A DNA stretch of 60,408 nt from Candidatus Omnitrophota bacterium (GTDB taxonomy: Bacteria; Omnitrophota; Gorgyraeia; Gygaellales; Profunditerraquicolaceae): NCBI GenBank assembly GCA_026387315.1, contig JAPLLY010000036.1, positions 1 to 60,408 of the forward strand, given 5' to 3'. The number at the start of each line of letters is the position of its first letter. Within the stretch, counting starts at the first letter, position 1. The notes under the pieces were generated by a model that saw only the letters and a list, made by a program, of their open reading frames with translations, did not search any database and was not told the origin of the DNA. The position numbers and the translations under genes are program-made. Shown in pieces: positions 18,187 through 26,096 of this stretch.

Positions 18187-19122
18187 ATGCTAAAAATACT
18201 ATGGAAGAAATTTCTGAATTTATTTCGACGGCTATTGGGCACGGAGCAGATTTTACAACAACAGCAGCAGCTGCAGCTATTACTACAGCAACAACTGATT
18301 GCACTGGGTAATAGGCAAACGTATCTTTTTACAGATCCGGAAAAAGTCAAAACAACAACCACGTATAAACGTTGCGCTGAAATTATCTCTCTGCTTTCGC
18401 CAATGGATGTAAAGGGTGGAAAGTATGTTCGAGTTGGAAAAAACCATGATGGCGGATATGTTATGTTGGATAATTTTCAGAAAGAGAATGTAGATGCGGC
18501 ATATAGTCTTGGTATTGGAAATGACATTTCTTGGGATGAAACCATTGCTAGCCGTGGAATCGATGTTTTTATGTTCGACCACACGATTGATCGATTGCTG
18601 AAATGTCACCCCAAGTTTCACTACTTTAGAACGGGTGTGACTGGATGCCATAAAGGAGTCAATCTAAAAACATTAGGTGAACTTATCGTTGAAAATGGCC
18701 ACACAACGTGTAAGAACTTGATCATGAAAATGGACGTTGAAGGTTGTGAGTGGGATATTTTTAGTGAAGCCGCGTCAGATGTAATCAGCCAGTTTTCTCA
18801 ATTCGTTGTGGAGTTCCACGGTCTGTCTCCGGATGTCCACGATCAAAAGTACTCATCAATCGTAAATGTGCTTAAAAAGATTAATCAGACGCATCAGAGT
18901 ATTCATGTGCATGGAAACTATTTAGGTGTTCCCTTATGGATTGGCGAGTTCGTTCTTCCATTATTGCTTGAGGTGACGTATATTCGGCGCGCTGATGTAA
19001 AAGATAACCTTATTGTCAACACACGGCAGTTTCCAACGGAGATTGATCAGCCAACTTTTGCAGATTGGCCGGATATTTATTTGGGAAATTTTTCTGATGA
19101 TGGAGGATTTGGAAGGAAATAA
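18187..19122 (+). CDS. FkbM-like methyltransferase-family protein with Gln-rich N-terminus
   Basis: 311 residues from the ATG at 18187, chosen because GGGGAG lies 10 bases before it; an in-frame ATG at 18169 would add six residues. A Gln/Leu tract at about residues 22-40, encoded by CAG/CAA repeats, leads to a domain with KNHDGGYVMLD, SLGIGNDISWD and MKMDVEGCEWDIF, the last matching the Methyltransf_21 (FkbM) acidic motif. It probably O-methylates a sugar or caps a chain. Codon use differs from the AT-rich neighbours, suggesting transfer. A terminator follows immediately. Confidence 0.7.
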   Translation: MLKILWKKFLNLFRRLLGTEQILQQQQQLQLLLQQQLIALGNRQTYLFTDPEKVKTTTTYKRCAEIISLLSPMDVKGGKYVRVGKNHDGGYVMLDNFQKENVDAAYSLGIGNDISWDETIASRGIDVFMFDHTIDRLLKCHPKFHYFRTGVTGCHKGVNLKTLGELIVENGHTTCKNLIMKMDVEGCEWDIFSEAASDVISQFSQFVVEFHGLSPDVHDQKYSSIVNVLKKINQTHQSIHVHGNYLGVPLWIGEFVLPLLLEVTYIRRADVKDNLIVNTRQFPTEIDQPTFADWPDIYLGNFSDDGGFGRK

Positions 19123-19157
19123 GTTTGTCTCCACAAGCGTTTTGACAAACTTTTTTA
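19121..19157 (+). terminator. Rho-independent terminator
   Basis: AAGTTTGTC (19121-19129) pairs perfectly with GACAAACTT (19144-19152), and the descending arm runs into six T bases (19151-19156). It starts within the stop codon of the FkbM-like gene. This implies that the duplicated glycosyltransferase at 19170 needs its own promoter or depends on read-through. It is one of very few clear terminators in this otherwise continuous run of + strand genes. Confidence 0.75.
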
Positions 19158-19169
19158 AAATAAATTGAT

Positions 19170-20501
19170 ATGATTAACAAACCAAAAATCCTGTTTGTTG
19201 TCGACAAATGGTGTGCTGGAAATATTCATTGGGGCTTATCGGCCTGGGAGGGCAATTTATGGCAGTCTCTTCAGGCCGTCAATTTAGCCGAAGTGGAAGT
19301 ATTTCATTTTGATGAATATTATCGGATAAACGGAATTAAAGGCGATGAAGCCATTTTGAAAAAAGTATCCGAATTTCAGCCTCAACTGATTTGTCTAGTG
19401 ATTTATAATCTTCCCGACACTGTTAATACCCCGTCTCTTAAAACTTTGGAAACAATAAAAAAATGTTTTTCAATTCCAATCTTCGCCATTTGGGGGGATT
19501 TTGAATACGAAGAACAAGTAAAGATATCGGATGTATTCCAGCCTTTTATCGATTTTAATATGTTTACCGCTACCAGCGTGGTTTTTCGGCGTTGGCAAAA
19601 TATGAAAAAAGATACGAAAAAATTTTCTTATTCCTGGGTGCCGAAAGATCCCAGGTATTTTTATAATCCAAACAGGCCAAGAGATTTAAACATAAGCTAT
19701 CCCGGTTCAACAAAACCGGAGAGATTGCGAAAAATAAGATACCTGGAAAGGCATGGTTTGAAAGTTTATCGCACCGGTGGTGAACATGAAGAGCATTTAA
19801 CGACCAGGGAATTCGGGGAAATTTTTCAACGTTCTAAAATTATCTTAAGTTTTTCTCAGGCTGGCTATCTTCCGGTTACCAATGCCCGGACTTTTGAAGC
19901 TACGAATTGCGGAGCCATGCTCCTGGAAGAGGCCAGCCCAGAAACTGCCAAATTATTCATACCCTATGTTGATTATGTACCTTATTTTTCAAAAAAGGAT
20001 CTTTTAAAGAAAGCCCGGTATTACCTGCAAAATGAAACCGAAAGATTAAAAATAGCAAATTCAGGTTATCTCAAAACACAACAATATTATTCGGCTTACC
20101 GTTTCTGGAAAATCGTTTTGGCTAAAGCTGATGAAGTTATTTCGGTTAGGTCAGATGATAAAATTTTCGATAGAACCCATCCTTATCAGCTGGATCAGGC
20201 TGATGATCAACTAATCTTAGCTGACTGGGGAAGAAAAACGATCGAGCTTCCCTGGCCGCGCCTAAGAAAGTTATCGTTTTTTCAAGCGATAACGCTAAAA
20301 ATTACTGACTGGTTTTGTTCTTATAAATTGCCGTATTTCTTCTACCTATGGCATAAACGAATATCGGATTGGCATTGGTTATTGTTTAACTTTTCGTACG
20401 ACTGCTTTAAAGTCGCAAGATTTATTTTCCCGAAGAGAATTGGTGATCGCTTAAAAGTAAGTTTAAAACCATATTTAAAGTTAATGATGAAAGAATTGTA
20501 G
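19170..20501 (+). CDS. CgeB-like glycosyltransferase (family 1-like), copy B
   Basis: 443 residues, the paralogue of the 15548 protein, collinear over the full length. Residues near 85-160 and 245-300 are almost unchanged. In the 195-245 region copy A has VFNTGGETQNHL and CRSGYTQITC where this copy has VYRTGGEHEEHL and SQAGYLPVTN. That pattern fits duplication, local gene conversion and selection for a different acceptor or donor. The two copies form ~1.3 kb direct repeats enclosing the ColD-like and FkbM-like genes. Its start is 13 bp after the terminator. Confidence 0.78.
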   Translation: MINKPKILFVVDKWCAGNIHWGLSAWEGNLWQSLQAVNLAEVEVFHFDEYYRINGIKGDEAILKKVSEFQPQLICLVIYNLPDTVNTPSLKTLETIKKCFSIPIFAIWGDFEYEEQVKISDVFQPFIDFNMFTATSVVFRRWQNMKKDTKKFSYSWVPKDPRYFYNPNRPRDLNISYPGSTKPERLRKIRYLERHGLKVYRTGGEHEEHLTTREFGEIFQRSKIILSFSQAGYLPVTNARTFEATNCGAMLLEEASPETAKLFIPYVDYVPYFSKKDLLKKARYYLQNETERLKIANSGYLKTQQYYSAYRFWKIVLAKADEVISVRSDDKIFDRTHPYQLDQADDQLILADWGRKTIELPWPRLRKLSFFQAITLKITDWFCSYKLPYFFYLWHKRISDWHWLLFNFSYDCFKVARFIFPKRIGDRLKVSLKPYLKLMMKEL

Positions 20502-20549
20502 ATGGTTGCAAAGAGCGTAGAATGAAAATTCTGATTACAGAAATACAAA

Positions 20550-21512
20550 ATGAATGCTAAAAAAGATTTAAATGTAAGCTTTTATAAAAAAATGTATATG
20601 ATTCGTGTTTCTGAAGAGCAAATTCAGAAACATTATCATGAAGACGAGATGAAAACCCCCACGCATATGTCTATGGGGGCTGAGGCGATAGCGGTCGGAG
20701 TTTGTTCCGCTCTTAAAGAGACAGATCAGGTTTTTGGAACGTATCGTTCCCACGCTCTTTATTTAGCTAAAACCGCCGATATTGATGATTTTTTTGCGGA
20801 AATGTACGGGAAAGCTACCGCGTTATTAAAGGGCAAGGGCGGCTCTATGCATTTATGCGCGCCTCGCTATGGTTTTATGATAACGTCGGCTATTGTGGCC
20901 AGCAATATTCCTGTTGGGGTAGGAGCAGCATTTGCTAATAAATATTTAGATAATCAAAAAATGGTAGTTGTTTTTTTTGGTGATGGCGCTGTAGATGAAG
21001 GAGCCTTTTGGGAAAGTCTTAACGCGGCTTGCCTTATGAAAATTCCGATTTTATTTATTTACGAAGATAACGGTTACGCTGTGCACTCTTCGACCACTCA
21101 GCGGCATGGTTATCTTTCAATCACGGAAATAGTAAAAAAATTTAATTGCCTGGTTAAATCGTCCTATACTACAGATGTCGAGGAAATATATGATCTCACT
21201 CTAAATTCCTTGAGCGAGATCAATAAAACGGAACAGCCGGCATTTTTGCATTTAAAATATTATCGTTATCTTGAGCACGTAGGCGTTTTTGAAGATTTTA
21301 AAGTGGGATATCGCGATAGGGCCGAATTTGAAAAATGGAAAATGCGGGATCCGGTTATATTACAAAGGGATAAGCTTATTAAACTTGGTTTTTCGGAAAA
21401 TGAATTATTGCATATTGAGAAAGAAATAAACGATAAGATCAGCCAGTGCATTGCGAATGCCAAAAGAGCCCCTTTCGCGGACGAGACTGAACTGCACAAG
21501 GAGCTATATTAA
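20550..21512 (+). CDS. TPP-dependent 2-oxoacid dehydrogenase E1, alpha subunit
   Basis: 320 residues of the pyruvate/acetoin dehydrogenase E1-alpha family. TYRSH is at 64-68, GGSMHL at 97-102, the thiamine diphosphate motif GDG at 144-146 and the closing EDN at 172-174. Its beta partner begins two bases after its stop. The complex normally passes an acyl group to the lipoyl domain of E2, but no E2 or E3 gene is present here and all neighbours are sugar enzymes. I infer a stand-alone use: decarboxylating a 2-oxoacid and transferring the two-carbon unit to a keto sugar. A conventional role with an E2 elsewhere cannot be excluded. Confidence 0.87.
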   Translation: MNAKKDLNVSFYKKMYMIRVSEEQIQKHYHEDEMKTPTHMSMGAEAIAVGVCSALKETDQVFGTYRSHALYLAKTADIDDFFAEMYGKATALLKGKGGSMHLCAPRYGFMITSAIVASNIPVGVGAAFANKYLDNQKMVVVFFGDGAVDEGAFWESLNAACLMKIPILFIYEDNGYAVHSSTTQRHGYLSITEIVKKFNCLVKSSYTTDVEEIYDLTLNSLSEINKTEQPAFLHLKYYRYLEHVGVFEDFKVGYRDRAEFEKWKMRDPVILQRDKLIKLGFSENELLHIEKEINDKISQCIANAKRAPFADETELHKELY

Positions 21513-21513
21513 C

Positions 21514-22557
21514 ATGAGAAACGCAACATATCGCGAAGCTATAAATGAAGCTTTGATCCAGGAGATGGAAAGGGATCCGGGTGTTTTTGTTTATGGTATA
21601 GATGTCGCTGACCATAAAAGAATTTTTGGTACCACAAAAAATTTATTGGAAAAATTTGGCGCGCAAAGATGTTTTAGTACGCCCTTATCAGAGGATGCTA
21701 TGACAGGATTTGGTTTGGGCGCCGCTATCAACGGATTGCGTCCGGTTCATGTGCATATGCGTGTTGATTTTATGCTTTTAGCGATGAATCAGCTCGTCAA
21801 TATGATCTCTAGCCTTCGTTATTCTACGCGAGGAAATTTAAAGGCACCAATGGTTATCAGGGCGGTCATCGGAAAAGGATGGGGGCAATCGTTCCAGCAC
21901 ACCAAAACATTACATTCGTGTCTAGCGCATATTCCTGGCCTTAAAGTGGCCATGCCTTCCACTCCGAATGAAGCCAAAGGTATTCTTATTTCTGCGATAA
22001 GAGAGGATAATCCTGTTATTGTGATTGAACATCGTTTTCTCTATGATATTAACGGCCCCGTACCTGTCGAACCAGTGCCTTTTCCCCTGGGGAAGGGTAA
22101 GGTTCTGAGAATAGGAGATGCGATAACTGTAATAGCTATTTCTTTTATGAATGTTGAGGCGGTCAAAGCCGCTGAAATATTAAGTAGGAAACATAATGTT
22201 AATATTGAAGTAATTGACCCTGTATCAATCTGCCCTTTAGATGAAGATTTAATTGTTGCTTCGGTGAAAAAGACAGGACATTGTATTATTGCTGATAACG
22301 ATTGGGTAAATTGCGGATTCAGCGCTGAAGTTTCCTCGCGTATTAATGAAAGATGTTTTGGTTTATTGAAAAGCCCGGTAAAAAGAATAGGTTTCGCGCC
22401 AGTGCCTTGCCCTTGTACCAGACCTTTGGAAGATGAATTTTATCCTAATGCAATTGATATCATTCGGGCTGTTGAAGAAAAGCTGGATTTGCCTAATTGT
22501 AACCTTTCCGGGGAAAAATTTTATAGTTATGAAAATCAATTTAAAGGGCCCTTCTAA
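21514..22557 (+). CDS. TPP-dependent 2-oxoacid dehydrogenase E1, beta subunit
   Basis: 347 residues from ATG 21514, chosen because it directly follows the E1-alpha stop, has AAGGAG upstream and yields the family's usual MRNATYREAINEAL start; a longer frame reaching back to 21451 would run deep into E1-alpha. The activating glutamate is in PLSEDAM (E60), with the transketolase C-terminal domain from about 205. The family HGGQ-like segment is replaced by GKGWGQSFQHTK. It forms an alpha2beta2 enzyme with the preceding protein. Confidence 0.87.
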   Translation: MRNATYREAINEALIQEMERDPGVFVYGIDVADHKRIFGTTKNLLEKFGAQRCFSTPLSEDAMTGFGLGAAINGLRPVHVHMRVDFMLLAMNQLVNMISSLRYSTRGNLKAPMVIRAVIGKGWGQSFQHTKTLHSCLAHIPGLKVAMPSTPNEAKGILISAIREDNPVIVIEHRFLYDINGPVPVEPVPFPLGKGKVLRIGDAITVIAISFMNVEAVKAAEILSRKHNVNIEVIDPVSICPLDEDLIVASVKKTGHCIIADNDWVNCGFSAEVSSRINERCFGLLKSPVKRIGFAPVPCPCTRPLEDEFYPNAIDIIRAVEEKLDLPNCNLSGEKFYSYENQFKGPF

Positions 22558-22567
22558 ATACATTTAT

Positions 22568-23386
22568 ATGAAGCAACGACTTAAACAGAAATCCCTGTGG
22601 GTTCGTAATCAGATATTGGAGAAGGTTGTGTTTGCCCGTAAAGGTCATATCGGGGGAGCATTTTCCTGTACTGATATTCTTGTGGCGCTTTACTATGGGG
22701 ATATTCTTCGTTTTAACTCTAAGGATCCGGCTTGGGAGAAAAGAGATAAGTTTATTTTAAGCAAGGGGCATTCATGTATCGCTCTTTATCCGATACTTGC
22801 TGATTTGGGATTTTTTTCTTTTACTCAATGGGATAATTATTGCCAAAATGGGTGCTTGCTTGGGGGGCATCCTGATATGGATATTCCGGGTATTGAAGCC
22901 GTTACAGGTTCTCTCGGACATGGATTAGGTATTGGGGTGGGTTTGTCTTTAAGTGCAAAACTTGATGCATCTGATTGTATGTCGGTAGTTTTGCTTGGTG
23001 ATGGAGAGTGTTATGAAGGTTCTGTTTGGGAGGCTGCGATGTTTGCAAGCCATCATAAATTGAACAATTTAGTAGCTATAGTTGATCGTAATAAACAATG
23101 TGTTACTGACTTTACAGAGGATTGTAACAGATTAGAGCCTTTAGCGGATAAATGGAAAGCTTTTGGTTGGGATGCTTGTGTTGTTGATGGGCATTCATTT
23201 GATGAGTTGCTTAAAGTTTTTAAGGCTTTTCGCAGGAGAAAATCCTTAAAGCCCCTTGTTATAGTGGCTCAGACTATCAAGGGCAAGGGAGTTTCTTTTA
23301 TGGAAGGAAAAATTTGTTGGCATCATGGCGTGCCTTGTGGCGATGATTTAAAACTCGCTCGTCAGGAACTTGGAGAAAGCAAATAA
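22568..23386 (+). CDS. Split transketolase, N-terminal (TPP-binding) subunit, copy B
   Basis: 272 residues from ATG 22568, the start matching the family; an in-frame ATG at 22529 overlapping E1-beta would add 13 residues. KGHIGG is at 25-30, SKGHS at 65-69, GGHPDMD at 99-105, and the thiamine diphosphate motif runs from GDG at 144-146 to NN at 166-167. The partner follows 14 bases on. It sits directly behind the E1 pair, so four consecutive genes encode thiamine diphosphate enzymes. Confidence 0.87.
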   Translation: MKQRLKQKSLWVRNQILEKVVFARKGHIGGAFSCTDILVALYYGDILRFNSKDPAWEKRDKFILSKGHSCIALYPILADLGFFSFTQWDNYCQNGCLLGGHPDMDIPGIEAVTGSLGHGLGIGVGLSLSAKLDASDCMSVVLLGDGECYEGSVWEAAMFASHHKLNNLVAIVDRNKQCVTDFTEDCNRLEPLADKWKAFGWDACVVDGHSFDELLKVFKAFRRRKSLKPLVIVAQTIKGKGVSFMEGKICWHHGVPCGDDLKLARQELGESK

Positions 23387-23400
23387 AAGGTGTTACGTTA

Positions 23401-24345
23401 ATGAGTAAGGCGCAAAATTCATCTGATACTTTTGATATCCGTGATGCTTTTTTTGATTCACTTTACGAAATTGCATCTAAAGATGAAAAGGTGATGTTCT
23501 TAACGGCTGATATGGATGCGGTTAGTCTTAGGAAATTTAGGGAAGGTTTAAAAAAACAGTATATCAATGTTGGTATCGCTGAGCAAAATCTTGTTAGTGT
23601 TGCTGCCGGATTAGCCTTAGGCGGCAGGAAAGTTTTTATTTATGCGATAGCTTCATTTATGACCCAACGATGTTATGAACAGATTAAAGTTGATATTTGT
23701 GGGATGCGGTTGCCGGTGGCAATAATAGGCGCTGGGCCAGGAATAACTTATAACAGCGATGGGTTTACTCATCATGCTATTGAAGATATTGCTATAATGC
23801 GTGCTCTTGGAGGAATGACTATTTTTAATCCGTCTGATCCAGGGACTGCTGCTGTTGCCGCTTCTTTAGCGGTAAAAAGTAAGGCTCCTTTTTATGTCAG
23901 AATTGATAAAGGAATGTTTCCATTCCTTTACAGGAAAGATCAGGATTTCGAAAAAGGGTTATCAGTTTTAAAAGACGGGAAGGATATTTTAATTATTGCT
24001 ACGGGGGTCATGGTTCATCAAGCCCTGGTTGTTGCCGAGGAACTTTTAAATCATTCTATAGATGCGGCAGTCGTTGATTTGTATAGGATAAAGCCGGTCA
24101 ATAGTAAAATGTTATTAAAATTGATCGAACGGATTCCTAGGGTAATAACTTTGGAAGAGCATTCTATTGTCGGTGGTATTGGAAGCGTAGTGGGTGAGAT
24201 TATTATCGATGCCGGTAAAAGCGCATTGTTAAAACGTATTGCAATTCTCGAGGACTGTCGTTTAGGATACGGTAGTAGGGAATGGATGCGTTCTTCCTGT
24301 GGGCTGGATAAAAAAAGTATTGTGGACGCTATCATTGGTTGGTAG
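23401..24345 (+). CDS. Split transketolase, C-terminal subunit, copy B
   Basis: 314 residues. The cofactor-activating glutamate is in VGIAEQ (E61), followed by SVAAGLALGG, and a C-terminal transketolase domain starts at about 190. It resembles the split DXS/transketolase C-subunits found in polysaccharide loci. The start has an AAAGG-type site 8-10 bases upstream. The methyltransferase-like paralogue follows after 33 bp, repeating the order seen in copy A (N-subunit, C-subunit, then SDRs and methyltransferase-like gene). Confidence 0.87.
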   Translation: MSKAQNSSDTFDIRDAFFDSLYEIASKDEKVMFLTADMDAVSLRKFREGLKKQYINVGIAEQNLVSVAAGLALGGRKVFIYAIASFMTQRCYEQIKVDICGMRLPVAIIGAGPGITYNSDGFTHHAIEDIAIMRALGGMTIFNPSDPGTAAVAASLAVKSKAPFYVRIDKGMFPFLYRKDQDFEKGLSVLKDGKDILIIATGVMVHQALVVAEELLNHSIDAAVVDLYRIKPVNSKMLLKLIERIPRVITLEEHSIVGGIGSVVGEIIIDAGKSALLKRIAILEDCRLGYGSREWMRSSCGLDKKSIVDAIIGW

Positions 24346-24378
24346 AATAATGTCTCGTTGAAACGTAAAAGGAGATAA

Positions 24379-25311
24379 ATGATGCAGGAAGTTACTCTTA
24401 AAGATTTTGTTGAATCATTTGGGGCTGAAGAAAATAGCATGCCTCAGGAGTGTATTGATTTAGTTGCCCGGAAAGATTTTAATTATGAGGTTCTTGAAGG
24501 CGATAAAAAAGAGAAGGTTTTGCTGGAGATAATAAAAAAACTAGAAATTGATAACCAGATTATTGGCGTTAAAGAGCGTCAAGGCGTGTGGAATAATGGG
24601 TGGGGTGAAAATTTACAAGATTTTATAAATAGCGGTTACGATCTTCAAATGTTGGTTCCCAAATTTATAAGGCCTAACAAAATAATACGGTACAAACAAA
24701 AGTATATATGTCCGACTAACCCGAATTTTGAGTTAGACTATTATTCGGTCTTCAGAAAGTGGCTTTTTATGACATATTTTAGAGATTTTCGTAATATTTA
24801 TGAATTTGGATGTGGAACAGGTTTTAATCTTGTTGCTCTTTCCCAGCTATATCCCGACAAAAGTTTATATGGCACTGATTTTGTAAAGACATCAGCGGAT
24901 CTGGTCAATGAAATAGGCAGGGTCCATAACATAAAACTAAAGGGCTCTATTTTTGATATGATTCATCCCGATAAAAGTTTTAAACTGAAGGAAGGTAGTT
25001 TAATTTTTACAATTGGTGCGATAGAGCAGTTGGCAAGCAAATTTGAGGCTTTTTTACAGTATCTTTTGAATAACAACCCTGAGTTGTGTGTACATGTTGA
25101 GCCTATAGTTGAATTATACGAAGAGAACAATTTAATAGACTATCTTGCTCTGAAATTTCATAAAAAAAGAGGTTATACTCAAGGTTTTTTGCCAAGATTG
25201 CTGGAATTGGAAAAAAATAGTAAAATTAAAATATTAAAAGTGAAACGATTATTTTTTGGAAGTTTATATATAGAAGGATATAATCTGATAGTTTGGAGGC
25301 CCGTAAAATAA
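24379..25311 (+). CDS. Class I SAM-methyltransferase-like protein, copy B
   Basis: 310 residues, the paralogue of the 14572 protein. The N-domain WNNGWGENLQDF (about 71-82), the SAM loop EFGCGTG at 142-148, a CVHVEPIVEL block and the GYNLIVW ending align without large gaps. An AAAGGAG site precedes ATGATG. Its stop TAA overlaps the ATG of the SDR gene (TAATG), so it is part of a tight operon. Recurrence beside each transketolase suggests it completes a reaction in the same route rather than modifying finished glycan. Confidence 0.72.
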   Translation: MMQEVTLKDFVESFGAEENSMPQECIDLVARKDFNYEVLEGDKKEKVLLEIIKKLEIDNQIIGVKERQGVWNNGWGENLQDFINSGYDLQMLVPKFIRPNKIIRYKQKYICPTNPNFELDYYSVFRKWLFMTYFRDFRNIYEFGCGTGFNLVALSQLYPDKSLYGTDFVKTSADLVNEIGRVHNIKLKGSIFDMIHPDKSFKLKEGSLIFTIGAIEQLASKFEAFLQYLLNNNPELCVHVEPIVELYEENNLIDYLALKFHKKRGYTQGFLPRLLELEKNSKIKILKVKRLFFGSLYIEGYNLIVWRPVK

Positions 25312-26093
25312 TGGATTTAGGGATAAAGAATAAATATGCATTAGTTACCGGCGGAACTCATGGTATTGGTAAAGCAATAGCACTGTCTTTAGCAGATGAA
25401 GGGTGCAATGTCGCAGTATGCTCACGGACGTTTCCTCGTATCCGAGAGACACAAGAGCAATTAAAAGCCAAAGGCGTTGATTGCCTGGCTATCCAGGCGG
25501 ATGTCATGATCAAGGAGGATATTAACAGGGTATTTAATATGGTTATAGAAAAATGGGGGACATTGCATATTTTGGTAAATAATGTCGGTGGAGGAGGTAG
25601 GTGGGGGAAGGAAGATATTGAAGCTACGGATGAAAAAGTCTGGCAGGAAGTTTATGAGAAAAATGTTATGAGCTCTATTAGATTCGTTAAACTTGTTATT
25701 CCATATATGCGTAAGCAAAAATGGGGTAGGATTGTTAATATAACTTCCATATACGGGAGAGAGGCTGGCGGCAGGCCATGGTTTAATATAGCGAAAACCG
25801 CGCAAACAGTCCTCATGAAAAATCTTTCATTAAAAAAAGACCTGGTAAGGAATGGAATAACTTTTAATAGTATCGCTCCGGGCGGCATAATGATACCTGA
25901 TACAGGGTGGGAAGTTGAACAAAAAAAAGATCCAGTTGCTTTTAGAGCCATGCTTAATGAAAAATTCCCGTTAGGAAGGTTGGGTAAGCCGGAAGAAGTG
26001 GCGAGCGTGGTTGCTTTTATTTGTTCGGAAAAAGCAAGCTTGGTTAACGGAGCGTCTATTCCAGTTGATGGTTCAGAAGGCAGGAGTTTTTAA
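25311..26093 (+). CDS. Classical SDR with Phe at the catalytic Tyr position
   Basis: 260 residues from the ATG at 25311, overlapping the preceding stop. The cofactor motif GGTHGIG is at 14-20, NNVGG at 90-94 and the catalytic serine is S146. The active-site position usually held by tyrosine reads F158 in PWFNIAK, with lysine K162 kept. Y148 is nearby but at the wrong spacing. A FabG-type reductase without the tyrosine should be inactive or use other chemistry, so it may act as an isomerase or rely on another acid. The end GASIPVDGSEGRSF is typical of the family. Confidence 0.8.
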   Translation: MDLGIKNKYALVTGGTHGIGKAIALSLADEGCNVAVCSRTFPRIRETQEQLKAKGVDCLAIQADVMIKEDINRVFNMVIEKWGTLHILVNNVGGGGRWGKEDIEATDEKVWQEVYEKNVMSSIRFVKLVIPYMRKQKWGRIVNITSIYGREAGGRPWFNIAKTAQTVLMKNLSLKKDLVRNGITFNSIAPGGIMIPDTGWEVEQKKDPVAFRAMLNEKFPLGRLGKPEEVASVVAFICSEKASLVNGASIPVDGSEGRSF

Positions 26094-26096
26094 TAG

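Noticed and set aside
20523-20561. 12-residue ORF beginning MKILITE before E1-alpha
   Set aside because: It resembles an SDR start, but is too short to distinguish from chance.
22433-22567. Longer start for transketolase copy B N-subunit
   Set aside because: The extension is the out-of-frame end of E1-beta and is unlike the family.
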